56,202 bases of DNA, taken from the NCBI GenBank assembly GCA_023391415.1, contig JAEWAY010000037.1:1-56202 (forward strand), written 5' to 3'. Origin of the DNA: Bacteroidota bacterium (GTDB lineage Bacteria > Bacteroidota > Bacteroidia > Cytophagales > Cytophagaceae). A program made the translations under genes and the position numbers. Under the pieces are notes generated by a model, which did not search any database, was not told the DNA's origin, and saw nothing but the letters and a program-made list of their open reading frames with translations. The first letter of the stretch is position 1. Every line of letters begins with the position of its first letter. Shown in pieces: positions 43,782 to 53,350 of this stretch.

Positions 43782-46700
43782 ATGGATATATTAAACTTTC
43801 ATAAAAAGCTAATCAATAACTATAAGAGTTATATCCAGAGTTTTCTGAATATAAAAGATCCCTTCATTCGTGAGTTTGTTGATGAGGAAATAAGCAACAA
43901 AAAACTATGGCCAGAACCGTTGGTTCAATTTAATCCAACTTTTGAAAAAGGGAAGCTATTGTCCGATTTAGTAAGTGAGGGATATCTTCATCCTGAATTG
44001 GATAGAATTTTTTCTGGATTCAATTTATATAAACATCAGGAAGAAGCCATATTATTGGGTTCAAGCGGTAGCGAATTCGTGGTAACCTCCGGAACAGGTT
44101 CTGGCAAGTCGCTTACCTATATGGCTACAATCTTTAATTATGTATTAAGCCTAGGTGAAGCATCCAAGAATAAAATTCAGGCAGTCATAGTGTATCCAAT
44201 GAATGCCTTAATCAATTCCCAATATAAGGAAATTGAAAAATTCAAAAGTACCTACGAAGAAAAATACAATAAAACATTTCCAATTACATTTGACCAATAT
44301 ACCGGTCAGGAGACCGAAGAGCAAAAGGAACAACTTCGCTTAAACCCGCCTCATATCCTGCTTACCAATTACATGATGCTGGAATTGGTGATGACAAGAA
44401 GCGGCAGGGATGTCGAAATCAGACAGAACTTCCTTGAAAACATCAAATATCTGGTTTTTGACGAATTGCATACGTATAGAGGCAGACAAGGATCCGATGT
44501 TTCCATACTCATTCGCAGAATCAAATCAGCGGCAAGCAATCCAATAACCTGTATAGGAACTTCTGCTACTATGGTGTCCGGTGATGCCACTACATTATTG
44601 GAACAAAAAGAGAAAGTGGCAGAAGTAGCCTCAACTATTTTTGGAACAGACATCCATTCCAATCAGGTAGTCAATGAATATCTTGTACGAAGTATCGGAA
44701 TTGGAGAATCGCCATCCCATGCAGATTTAAGGCAAGCTATTGAAAAAGGGATAGCTATTGATGGTAGTGCGGACGATTTCGAGAAACATCCCACGGCAAA
44801 CTGGATTGAAGAACAAATTGCATTAGAAAATAAAGAAGGAACCTTAATTCGCAGGAAACCAACTGAACTTTCGAAGATTGCAGTCCAGTTAGCAAACCTT
44901 TCCGTTGTCGACAACCAAACTGCCACCAAACACATAGAGGAATTGCTGGAATGGGCAAACATGCTTAATACCAAGCCAGGCAAAGACAAAAATTACTTGC
45001 CATATCGAATCCATCAGTTTATCGTACAAACGGGCTCTGTATACGCTACCCTCGGCAATCAGCAAACCCGTGAGTTATATTTAGATGCCGGATTGTATGC
45101 CGACAGCAAGGAGAATAAATTATATCCGCTGGTATTTAGTCGTAATTCAGGACACGAATTCACTTGTGTAAAACTAAGCTTTAATGATTCCCTGATACAA
45201 CCAAGGGAGTTTTATGACATCGTAGATGAAGATGATGAGGCAAATATAAAAGAAGGATACATTTTTATTCAGCACGAGGAGGATGAAGAACCTATATGGG
45301 ATCCGGAAAGAGATATCCCTGACTTGCCGGAAACCTGGTTTAGCCCAGAAAGAAAAGACGGAACCCGAAAGTTGAAATCAGAGCGTGAATTCCGCTTACC
45401 AAGAAAAATATATTTCAATAAGAAAGGTGACTTTTCATTTACAGATCCGATGGACTTCGAAGGTTGGTTCCTACCCTCACCTCTGATGCTCGATCCGACT
45501 TCGGGCACTATCTATGATGCACAAACGGCCGAATGGACAAAAGTAATGAAATTGGGAGGCGAAGGCCGAAGCACTGCCACCACTGTTTTGTCTTTTGAAA
45601 CCATTACCCAGCTTCAGGAATTTGGTGAAGCGCCCAAGAAACAAAAGCTGCTCAGCTTTACTGACAACAGACAGGATGCGTCCTTACAGGCAGGGCATTT
45701 CAATGATTTTGTAAAAGTAGGTCAGTTGAGAGCTGCGATTGCAAAGGCCCTCGAAATACATACTACGCTTGATTATACCAATATTGCGGACAGGGTATTT
45801 GATTGCTTAAATATCTCTCAGAACCAGTTCGCTAAACAGCCGGCCACTTTTCCCGGACCCAGGAAAGAAAACGAAGATGCGTTTAAGGATTTTATCATGT
45901 ACCGCCTTCTGCATGATTTAAGAAGAAGCTGGCGCGTAGTGCTACCTAATCTTGAACAATGTGCATTGCTGACCATCGAATACAAGTATTTAGCTGAATC
46001 TGTTCAGGACGAACCCCTTTGGCAGTCCAACGATTTATTAATGGCTATGTCGCCCGATGAAAGAAAAGATTTTTTGCATCAGGTTTTTGACTTTTTTCGT
46101 AAGTCTTATGCACTCAGTTTTTCGATGCTCGAACCGGGTGCTATTTCCACCAACTCCAAGAAAATCAAAGAAAAACTTAAAGCCCCATGGACATTGGATG
46201 AAAATGAAAAACTTGAAATTCCCAATTTCATCCGGGTTGAAAGTCTAGCCAGCAACAGCAGAAATATTTATTCAGAAAGTGCAGGTATCCAGAGTGTATT
46301 TGGCCGATATATAAAAAGTCAATTCAAGAAATACGGACTGAAAGAACAGTATATCCGCAAGAAAGCCTATAACGAGTTTATGTATAACCTGTTTGAGTTC
46401 CTGGAAAACAGCGGAGGATGGTTAAAAAGTGACATTGCTCGGTCCACAAACGGTGAACAGGTGAAAATATTCAAACTTAAAGTTGATAACATTTTATGGC
46501 ATAAAGGAGATGGTCAGACCTTAGTTCCTGATTTGATAAAAAACCGTTCCTATAAACCATTAAGGCAACGACCAAACGAGTATTTTAAACACTTTTATCA
46601 AACCAATTTCCACGACATCAAACCTATAGAAGGCAGCGAGCATACCGGGCAGATCAACAGTGAAAAAAGAAAGCAACGGGAAGAAGAATTCAGAGACGGA

Positions 46701-49043
46701 AAGATCAGTGCTTTGTTTTGCTCCCCAACCATGGAATTGGGTATTGACATATCCGACCTTTCCATTGTACATATGCGAAATGTGCCTCCTTCGCCTGCAA
46801 ACTATGCACAGCGAAGCGGCCGGGCCGGCAGAAGCGGGCAAGCTGCACTCGTCTTGGTGTATTGCTCAAATTTCAGCGCCCATGACCGCCATTATTTTAA
46901 GTATTCCACACAGATGGTTGCCGGTACGGTAACCGCTCCACGAATCGATTTGATCAACCAGGAACTTTTGCAAAGCCACCTGAATGCATCCATTTTAACC
47001 AGGCGCTCTCTGAGTGCGCTCAATAATTCTCTGGGAGAGTTAGTGGATAAAACTAACCTAAACACTCTTCTCCTCAAACAAGAAATCATTGACACCTTGA
47101 AAATCAGCGAAGGCGAAAAGGCAGTCATTCTTAACAATTACAAAAAAGTTATTGAAGACACATATTTCAAAAATGAATTGGCCCGAAGAAAACCTACCTG
47201 GTTTACGGAGGACTGGATAAAACAGAATATTGATGACTTCCAATTATCATTTGACCAGTCACTTAATCGCTGGCGAAAACTCTATAAAGCTGCCCAAAAC
47301 CAAATAAAGGCTGCAACCTCCATCATTGAGAACAGAATATATGCCGACGACCATGAGAAAAAGAGAGAAGCATACAAAAGTTTGAGACAGGCAGAAAGGC
47401 AGCGGGATTTATTGTTGAATGATCCCGGGAAACCCTCAGGTCGAAATAGAGACCAATCTGAGTTCTATCCATACCGTTATTTAGCTGCCGAAGGATTTTT
47501 ACCTGGATATAATTTCACCCGTTTGCCCGTTCGCTCCTTTATGGAAAGTGAAGACGGTGGCGGTGAATTTATATCAAGACCTCGATTTATAGCACTGAAT
47601 GAATTTGGTCCGAGAAACGTTATTTATCATGACGGTGCAAAATATCGGGTAGACCGCATGATACTGACTGAAGCGGAGCTGAAGTTGGAGAAAGGGAAAA
47701 TCTCTCCCAAAACAGGCTATTTCCTTTACGACACACAATACGGATATGAAGTTGATCCCATTATCAATGAAACGTTGCAACTGGATACCGCCAGGCATGT
47801 GCATACCACATTGATCGAAATGGCTGAAACCAGGGCCTATGAGCTGCAACGGATTACCTGCCAGGAAGAAGAACGAAGCAGAAAAGGGTATGATATTCAA
47901 ACTTATTTTGCTGTGGATGGCGGTTTTGAAAATACAGTCGAAGGTATTGTTAGTATCTCCGATGAAAAATTGCTGCATATCCATTATATGCCTGCCTGCC
48001 GCATCTTCAAACTCAATTTGAAATGGCGAGCCTCCGGCGAATATGGGTTTACCATTAACCTCAACACCGGCTATTGGCAAAGCAAAAAGCAAAAGGAAGA
48101 AAAAATAGCCGGCGGTGAAGCTCATGACATAAAGGATGTAAAATTATTTACTTCTGATACTGCAAATGCCCTATATATTCAGCCGGTAAAAGCACTCGGC
48201 CTCGGTGGCGGAAGCAATGGTGTAATTACCCTGATGTTTGCCATCAAACGTGCCATTGAAAATTATTTCCAGGTAGAATCCAACGAGATAGGGGCAACAA
48301 TTATGGGCGAGGAAGAGGCACCCAATATTTTGTTGTATGAAGCAGCGGAAGGCAGTTTGGGGGTACTTTCCCAAATCGTAGACAATCCTTCACTTTATAA
48401 GGCCGTTATGACAGAGGCCTATGAACTCTGCTTTTACGTAAACGGTGTGGAAGAAGAGGGAAAAGTGCTTCCTGCAACCTACGATGACTTGCTGAGCTAT
48501 TACAATCAGTATTACCATCAACAAATCGACCGGAATCTGATTAGAGATGCGTTACAGAACCTAAAAGCATCTTCGGTTGAGATTTTGTCCAATAAAGCAT
48601 TCAGCAGCTATGACCAGCAATACCAATTCCTCCAGGCATCCAGAGACCCCAATAGCAGCACGGAAGACAAATTCCTGAAATTTCTTTACCAAAAAGGGCT
48701 AAAACTCCCGGACGAAGCACAACCAAAAGTGGATAACATGTTTGTACGACCTGACTTTTACTACAAACCCAATGTTTTCATTTTCTGTGATGGGATACCG
48801 CACGACAATACCGATACCCAAAAAAGTGATAGTGAAAAAAGAGCTGCTTTGAAGAATATCGGATACCAGATTTTGTCATGGTATTACAAAGATTCTTTAG
48901 AAGAATTTGTAGCCAGACGCCCAGACATCTTTAAAGTACTCAGGCCTGCAAAATCGCAAGCGTCAGAAGAAGATATTATTGACCAACTATTTGAGGAAGC
49001 AAAATCGAGGTATGGCCTGACACTTAAAAAAATGGGAGAATGA
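43782..49043 (+). CDS. Giant DEAD-box helicase with DUF1998-like region and nuclease-like C-terminus
   Basis: A 1753-aa protein. The N-terminal helicase core has Q-motif KHQEEAI, Walker A TSGTGSGKS (102-110), Walker B DELH (227-230) and SAT (261-263). Helicase motif VI is QRSGRAGR (1010-1017). A long region follows whose GLGGGSNGVITLMFAIKRAI and later EEAPNILLYEAAEGSLGVLSQI match the DUF1998 region of MrfA, DrmB and DruE. The last ~100 residues (RPDFYYKPNVFIFCDGIPHD, then KRAALKNIGYQILSWYY) look like a Vsr/DUF559-type PD-(D/E)XK fold. No CxxC zinc pairs are seen. DISARM splits helicase (DrmA) and DUF1998 (DrmB), whereas Druantia DruE joins them, so this chain is DruE-like. It probably translocates on DNA as the defence motor. 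The doc gene starts inside its stop. Confidence 0.85.
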   Translation: MDILNFHKKLINNYKSYIQSFLNIKDPFIREFVDEEISNKKLWPEPLVQFNPTFEKGKLLSDLVSEGYLHPELDRIFSGFNLYKHQEEAILLGSSGSEFVVTSGTGSGKSLTYMATIFNYVLSLGEASKNKIQAVIVYPMNALINSQYKEIEKFKSTYEEKYNKTFPITFDQYTGQETEEQKEQLRLNPPHILLTNYMMLELVMTRSGRDVEIRQNFLENIKYLVFDELHTYRGRQGSDVSILIRRIKSAASNPITCIGTSATMVSGDATTLLEQKEKVAEVASTIFGTDIHSNQVVNEYLVRSIGIGESPSHADLRQAIEKGIAIDGSADDFEKHPTANWIEEQIALENKEGTLIRRKPTELSKIAVQLANLSVVDNQTATKHIEELLEWANMLNTKPGKDKNYLPYRIHQFIVQTGSVYATLGNQQTRELYLDAGLYADSKENKLYPLVFSRNSGHEFTCVKLSFNDSLIQPREFYDIVDEDDEANIKEGYIFIQHEEDEEPIWDPERDIPDLPETWFSPERKDGTRKLKSEREFRLPRKIYFNKKGDFSFTDPMDFEGWFLPSPLMLDPTSGTIYDAQTAEWTKVMKLGGEGRSTATTVLSFETITQLQEFGEAPKKQKLLSFTDNRQDASLQAGHFNDFVKVGQLRAAIAKALEIHTTLDYTNIADRVFDCLNISQNQFAKQPATFPGPRKENEDAFKDFIMYRLLHDLRRSWRVVLPNLEQCALLTIEYKYLAESVQDEPLWQSNDLLMAMSPDERKDFLHQVFDFFRKSYALSFSMLEPGAISTNSKKIKEKLKAPWTLDENEKLEIPNFIRVESLASNSRNIYSESAGIQSVFGRYIKSQFKKYGLKEQYIRKKAYNEFMYNLFEFLENSGGWLKSDIARSTNGEQVKIFKLKVDNILWHKGDGQTLVPDLIKNRSYKPLRQRPNEYFKHFYQTNFHDIKPIEGSEHTGQINSEKRKQREEEFRDGKISALFCSPTMELGIDISDLSIVHMRNVPPSPANYAQRSGRAGRSGQAALVLVYCSNFSAHDRHYFKYSTQMVAGTVTAPRIDLINQELLQSHLNASILTRRSLSALNNSLGELVDKTNLNTLLLKQEIIDTLKISEGEKAVILNNYKKVIEDTYFKNELARRKPTWFTEDWIKQNIDDFQLSFDQSLNRWRKLYKAAQNQIKAATSIIENRIYADDHEKKREAYKSLRQAERQRDLLLNDPGKPSGRNRDQSEFYPYRYLAAEGFLPGYNFTRLPVRSFMESEDGGGEFISRPRFIALNEFGPRNVIYHDGAKYRVDRMILTEAELKLEKGKISPKTGYFLYDTQYGYEVDPIINETLQLDTARHVHTTLIEMAETRAYELQRITCQEEERSRKGYDIQTYFAVDGGFENTVEGIVSISDEKLLHIHYMPACRIFKLNLKWRASGEYGFTINLNTGYWQSKKQKEEKIAGGEAHDIKDVKLFTSDTANALYIQPVKALGLGGGSNGVITLMFAIKRAIENYFQVESNEIGATIMGEEEAPNILLYEAAEGSLGVLSQIVDNPSLYKAVMTEAYELCFYVNGVEEEGKVLPATYDDLLSYYNQYYHQQIDRNLIRDALQNLKASSVEILSNKAFSSYDQQYQFLQASRDPNSSTEDKFLKFLYQKGLKLPDEAQPKVDNMFVRPDFYYKPNVFIFCDGIPHDNTDTQKSDSEKRAALKNIGYQILSWYYKDSLEEFVARRPDIFKVLRPAKSQASEEDIIDQLFEEAKSRYGLTLKKMGE

Positions 49044-49417
49044 TAATAGACTATACATTCCTTGATTTTGATAGAATTGTGCAACTCAACAAGCTTGCTG
49101 TAAAAGCATTTGGCGGTTCGGATGGAATGAGAGACAGAGGGCTCATAGAATCTGCCATCAATCAGCCACAAGCAAGTTTCGGTGGACAATACCTACATGA
49201 GAATAAGTTTCATATGGCTGCCGCTTATCAAGGATTTTCGGATGGTAACAAAAGAACAGGCTTTTTGGCCCTGTTTGCTTTTTTGAAACTGAATGGTTGT
49301 GATCTGACCATTCCGGACGACTACCTCTGGCCGATCCTGCTTGAAGTGGCTAATGGACAGAGAGACAAAAGGAATCTGGGTGAATTTTTAACGAAAAATG
49401 TAACATGCAAAGGTTAA
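49040..49417 (+). CDS. Doc/Fic-family protein with altered catalytic motif
   Basis: A 125-aa protein of the death-on-curing family. Doc toxins are kinases, and other Fic proteins AMPylate targets. The C-terminal half SDGNKRTGFLALFAFLKLNGCDL is typical. The preceding helix is short, however: HMAAAYQGFSDGNKR (58-72) lacks about 7 residues that normally separate AAAY from the motif. The motif histidine position (HPFxDGNKR) is occupied by Q. It overlaps the helicase stop by 4 bases (ATGA) and ends at the start of the SNF2 gene. No antitoxin gene is adjacent. It is probably a dead or repurposed Doc serving within the operon. Confidence 0.85.
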   Translation: MIIDYTFLDFDRIVQLNKLAVKAFGGSDGMRDRGLIESAINQPQASFGGQYLHENKFHMAAAYQGFSDGNKRTGFLALFAFLKLNGCDLTIPDDYLWPILLEVANGQRDKRNLGEFLTKNVTCKG

Positions 49418-52272
49418 TGACAAACTTCGACTATAAACCGGGTAGTTTAGTTACCCTTCGTGACAGACCGTGGGTGGTATTGCCATCTGATGATACTGAC
49501 TTGCTGCTGTTAAAACCCTTAGGAGGGTCGGATGAAGAAATAACTGGCATATTCCTGCCGGCTGCGGGACCAGCCGAAAAACCACAAACGTATAATTTCA
49601 TCAAGCCATCCGAAAAAGACCTCGGAGACTTTACATCTGCGAAGTTGCTTTACAATGCTGCCCGGCTTTCTTTTCGAAATGCTTCCGGACCCTTTCGTTG
49701 TTTGGGCAAGCTTTCTTTCAGACCTCGCTCCTATCAGATGGTGCCGTTGATTATGGCTTTGAAGCAAGATACTACCCGGTTGCTCATAGCCGACGATGTG
49801 GGCGTAGGTAAAACCATCGAAGCCTTATTAATTGCTAAGGAGCTTTACGAACGAAAAGAAATCAAACGCTTTGCCGTTGTATGTCTGCCTCATTTATGCG
49901 ACCAGTGGCAGGATGAGATGAAGAACAAATTCGGAATTGAGGCAGTCATTATCCGTTCGGGAACCGCGACCGCTTTAGAACGACAAATCAGAACCCATGA
50001 AAACATTTTCAGGGCATTTCCCTTTCAAATCATTTCGATTGACTACATCAAGTCAGGCAATAAGCGCCAGGTTTTTATTGACCACTGCCCGGAATTGATC
50101 ATGGTAGACGAAGCGCATACGTGTGCTAAACCGGCAGGAGCCAACAATTCACAACAACAGCGTTATCATTTGCTGCATGATATTTCCAAAAAAGCAAACC
50201 AACACCTGGTATTGCTCACGGCAACCCCACACAGCGGAAAACAAGCTGAGTTTCAATCCCTGCTGGGACTACTGAAGCCCGAGTTTGAGAAAATTGACGT
50301 GGTTACTTCCTCCGAACAGGAAAGAAAAGAGATGGCCAAACATTTCATTCAGAGACGTAGGGGTGATGTAGTGAAATGGCTGGATGAAGAAACCAGGTTC
50401 CCCGAAAGAAATTCCATCGACAAAGATTACGAAATCGGGAAAGCCTATGCTGAAGTGTTCAATGATATTTTGGCTTATGCCCGTGAAATGGCAACTCATA
50501 ATATGGGTGATGGAAGGAAGCAACGTTACAACTACTGGGATGCGTTGGCATTGCTGAGAGGGGTAATGAGCAGTCCGGCAGCGGGCATTTCCATGCTGAC
50601 AAAAAAAGCAGAGAAAAAGCGTATCACAAATGAGGAAGATGGACTTGACGAGCATAATGCGGCGAGCGAAATGGTATTGGACAATGATTATTCCATAGAC
50701 GACAATCTGCCTTTATCAGTCCTGGGTAAAGCCGATCCTGTTAAGGATTCGGAATCCAAACGCCTGTTGGCTTATGCCAAAAGAATGGAATCGCTCTATG
50801 GTATAGAACAGGATCAAAAAGCCAGGGAGGCCCTGCTGCAGGTCAAAACCTATATTGAGAGTGGATATAACCCCATTATTTTCTGCCGTTACATTCAAAC
50901 GGCCAACTATCTGGGCGAAATTTTCAAAGCCAACCTCAAAGGCAGAAACTTCAAGAACCTGCACATTGAAGTGATCACCAGTGAACTGAACGACGAACTT
51001 CGCAGAGAGAAAATTGAGCAGATGAACAAATCGGAAAGACGGTTGCTCATCGCCACCGATTGCCTGAGCGAGGGCATCAACCTGCAGGAAGGGTTCAATG
51101 CGCTGTTGCATTACGACTTGCCCTGGAACCCCAACCGATTGGAACAGCGGGAAGGTCGAATTGACCGGTTTGGACAACAGTCCGATATCGTGGAAGTAGC
51201 CCTCTTATACGGAAGCAATAACCCCATTGACGGTGTGGTACTGGAAGTTTTACTTCGTAAAGCACGGGAAATCAGACGTTCCATTGGTATTTCTGTTCCT
51301 TTTCCGGAGAACAGTGCTTCGGTAATGGAATCCGTTACCAATGCCATTCTATTAAAGCCATCTGTTTCGGTAAAGCAGGTTACGCATCAGCTTACACTTT
51401 TCGAAGCGGAAGAAATCGAAGCTGAGAAAAACCGCATAGCAAAAGCTTTTGAAGAAGCTGAACAAAGAGAAAAAGCATCCCGAAGTATTTTTGCCCAAAA
51501 TGCCATAAAGGCTCATGAAATAGAAGCCGATTTGCGGGAAGTGGACGATGCCATCGGCGATGTAAAAGCCGTCGAACAATTCGTAATCGACTCGTTGCGC
51601 TTTGTGGGGGTACAGGTTGAAGCCAAAAAAGATGGGTATAAAGTTTATACAACCAACCTTCCCCCACGACTGAAAAACCTCCTGACGGACAAGAACGATA
51701 TACGAATCTCGTTCAAATCCCCGACCCCGGCAGGATACAAATACATTGGCCGGAACCACCCGTTTACGGAGCATTTAGCACAATATATGATCAACAATGC
51801 ATTGCAGGGAAAAAGTAACCGTGCAGCCCGATCAGCTGTAATCCGCACCGCCGACGTCAAACACAAAACCGTTCTGTTTCAATTTCGCGTTCGCAACGTC
51901 ATTGCAGAGCAACCCAATAACAAGCAGATAGTAGCCGAAGAAATGTGGTTGTGGGGCTATGAAGGTGAAGTAACCCAAAAGAAATTCATAGACAAAGAAA
52001 CCGCGTTCAATCTACTGATGCATACTACACCCTCCCAAAATGTTGAAGAGGGCGAAAAAACGTATTGGCTGAACGAAGAAATGGATTGGGTTCATGATGA
52101 AAATAGATTCCGTGAACAAACCGATAAAGTGGCGTTGGAAAGAGCAAATCATTTAGTAGAAAGCCATACGCGATTTAAAAAACTGGTAAGTGGCAGTAAA
52201 TACAAGGTGGTAGAGCCCGTTTTACCGATGGATGTACTGGGCATTTACATTTTATTACCGGAAGTGAAATGA
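49417..52272 (+). CDS. SNF2-type helicase (DrmD-like)
   Basis: About 951 aa. The core has Walker A-like ADDVGVGKT (near 125-133), DEAH box VDEAHTC (near 231), LLTATPHSG, and motif VI REGRIDRFGQ preceded by DCLSEGINLQEGFNALLHYDLPWNP. The N-terminal 90 residues form a small beta domain and the last ~280 are a helical, mixed-charge region. Order and motifs resemble DrmD of class 1 DISARM and RapA-like remodelers. The ATG at 49417 overlaps the doc stop in TAATG; another ATG at 49405 would add four residues. It likely uses ATP to move along or remodel DNA for the partner methylase and nucleases. Confidence 0.88.
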   Translation: MTNFDYKPGSLVTLRDRPWVVLPSDDTDLLLLKPLGGSDEEITGIFLPAAGPAEKPQTYNFIKPSEKDLGDFTSAKLLYNAARLSFRNASGPFRCLGKLSFRPRSYQMVPLIMALKQDTTRLLIADDVGVGKTIEALLIAKELYERKEIKRFAVVCLPHLCDQWQDEMKNKFGIEAVIIRSGTATALERQIRTHENIFRAFPFQIISIDYIKSGNKRQVFIDHCPELIMVDEAHTCAKPAGANNSQQQRYHLLHDISKKANQHLVLLTATPHSGKQAEFQSLLGLLKPEFEKIDVVTSSEQERKEMAKHFIQRRRGDVVKWLDEETRFPERNSIDKDYEIGKAYAEVFNDILAYAREMATHNMGDGRKQRYNYWDALALLRGVMSSPAAGISMLTKKAEKKRITNEEDGLDEHNAASEMVLDNDYSIDDNLPLSVLGKADPVKDSESKRLLAYAKRMESLYGIEQDQKAREALLQVKTYIESGYNPIIFCRYIQTANYLGEIFKANLKGRNFKNLHIEVITSELNDELRREKIEQMNKSERRLLIATDCLSEGINLQEGFNALLHYDLPWNPNRLEQREGRIDRFGQQSDIVEVALLYGSNNPIDGVVLEVLLRKAREIRRSIGISVPFPENSASVMESVTNAILLKPSVSVKQVTHQLTLFEAEEIEAEKNRIAKAFEEAEQREKASRSIFAQNAIKAHEIEADLREVDDAIGDVKAVEQFVIDSLRFVGVQVEAKKDGYKVYTTNLPPRLKNLLTDKNDIRISFKSPTPAGYKYIGRNHPFTEHLAQYMINNALQGKSNRAARSAVIRTADVKHKTVLFQFRVRNVIAEQPNNKQIVAEEMWLWGYEGEVTQKKFIDKETAFNLLMHTTPSQNVEEGEKTYWLNEEMDWVHDENRFREQTDKVALERANHLVESHTRFKKLVSGSKYKVVEPVLPMDVLGIYILLPEVK

Positions 52273-52276
52273 GACT

Positions 52277-53350
52277 ATGGCATCGAAAACAAGGAAAATA
52301 ACACCCAATACATTTTTACAGCAAGCGGTTGTACTCATTCGGTCTGCCCGGCATTATGCCGTGAGGCAAACCAACAGCCTGATGGTATTTACCTACCTGC
52401 AGTTAGGCAAGCTGATTGTAGAAGAAGAGCAAAGCGGCAATAAAAAAGCGGCTTACGGAGAGGAGATTATAAAAAACCTCAGCAAAGAATTGACCAGCTC
52501 GTTCGGCCAGGGATTCTCTGAACGGAATCTGCAACAAATCCGGTTGTTTTATCTTCTGTATCAATTACGGTCTAAATCGTTGCCAATTCCGCAGACACTG
52601 TCTGCGGAATCTGCTCTGATGCCAATTTCCGAAACAATGTCTCGGATTTCTTTTACAGAACTGTTCCCTCTTTCATGGTCGCATTATGTAACGCTAATCC
52701 GGATAAATGATGAAGAGGAACGAGCGTTTTACGAAATCGAATCCGCCCAAAACAATTGGAGTGTCAGGGAACTGAAACGCCAATACGATAGCGGATTATT
52801 TGAGCGTCTGACCCTGAGCAAAGACAAGAAAAAAGTAAAAGAACTGGCCACCAAAGGTCAAATTGTAGAAAAACCGGAGGATATCATTAAATCTCCTTAT
52901 ATCCTGGAATTTTTAGGACTGGAAGAAAAGGCCGCTTACACGGAATCCGATTTGGAAACAGCCATCATCGATAAAATTGAACACTTTTTATTGGAAATGG
53001 GCAAAGGCTTTCTGTTCGGAGGCCGGCAGGTTCGTTTTTCCCTGGATGGCGAAGATTTTTATGTGGATCTGGTACTATACAATCGCCTGTTGCAATGCTT
53101 TGTACTGGTAGATTTAAAAATCGGCAAGCTCAAGCATCAGGATATCGGCCAAATGCAGATGTACGTCAATTATTACGACCGCTACCTGAAACAGGATTTT
53201 GAAAAGCCAACGGTAGGCATTATCATTTGTAAGGATAAAAGCGAAGCGGTGGTGGAGATAACCCTTCCTGCCGACAACAAAACCATTTTTGCCAAAGAAT
53301 ACAAATTATACCTGCCTAGCAAGGCGGAATTAAAAGCATTAGTGAAGTGA
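52277..53350 (+). CDS. DUF1016 (YhcG-type) PD-(D/E)XK nuclease
   Basis: A 357-aa protein. The DUF1016 N-domain (about 15-165) has RSARHYAVRQTNSLMVFTYLQLGKLI, SFGQGFSERNLQQIRLFY and FPLSWSHYVTLIRI. The nuclease domain (about 190-355) shows VDLVLYNRLLQCFVLVDLK with D264, D279 and K281 as the expected metal and catalytic residues, followed by HQDIGQMQMYVNYYDRYLK. Related proteins accompany restriction and anti-phage loci. It lies 4 bases after the SNF2 stop, and its last 4 bases overlap the methylase start. The linker between domains is encoded by palindromic DNA. It is a plausible effector nuclease. Confidence 0.88.
   Translation: MASKTRKITPNTFLQQAVVLIRSARHYAVRQTNSLMVFTYLQLGKLIVEEEQSGNKKAAYGEEIIKNLSKELTSSFGQGFSERNLQQIRLFYLLYQLRSKSLPIPQTLSAESALMPISETMSRISFTELFPLSWSHYVTLIRINDEEERAFYEIESAQNNWSVRELKRQYDSGLFERLTLSKDKKKVKELATKGQIVEKPEDIIKSPYILEFLGLEEKAAYTESDLETAIIDKIEHFLLEMGKGFLFGGRQVRFSLDGEDFYVDLVLYNRLLQCFVLVDLKIGKLKHQDIGQMQMYVNYYDRYLKQDFEKPTVGIIICKDKSEAVVEITLPADNKTIFAKEYKLYLPSKAELKALVK
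52586..52645 (+). repeat. Two palindromic repeats inside the DUF1016 coding sequence
   Basis: A perfect palindrome with arms ATTCCGCAGACA / TGTCTGCGGAAT around a single C (52586-52610) is followed by an imperfect relative CCGAAACA-A-TGTCTCGG (52629-52645). Both are read in frame, encoding PQTLSAES and SETMSRIS within the linker between the two domains. Confidence 0.75.

Noticed and set aside
43782..49043. A zinc-binding DUF1998 cysteine cluster as in MrfA
   Set aside because: No pair of CxxC motifs is present in the C-terminal third, so a metal site of that kind is not supported.
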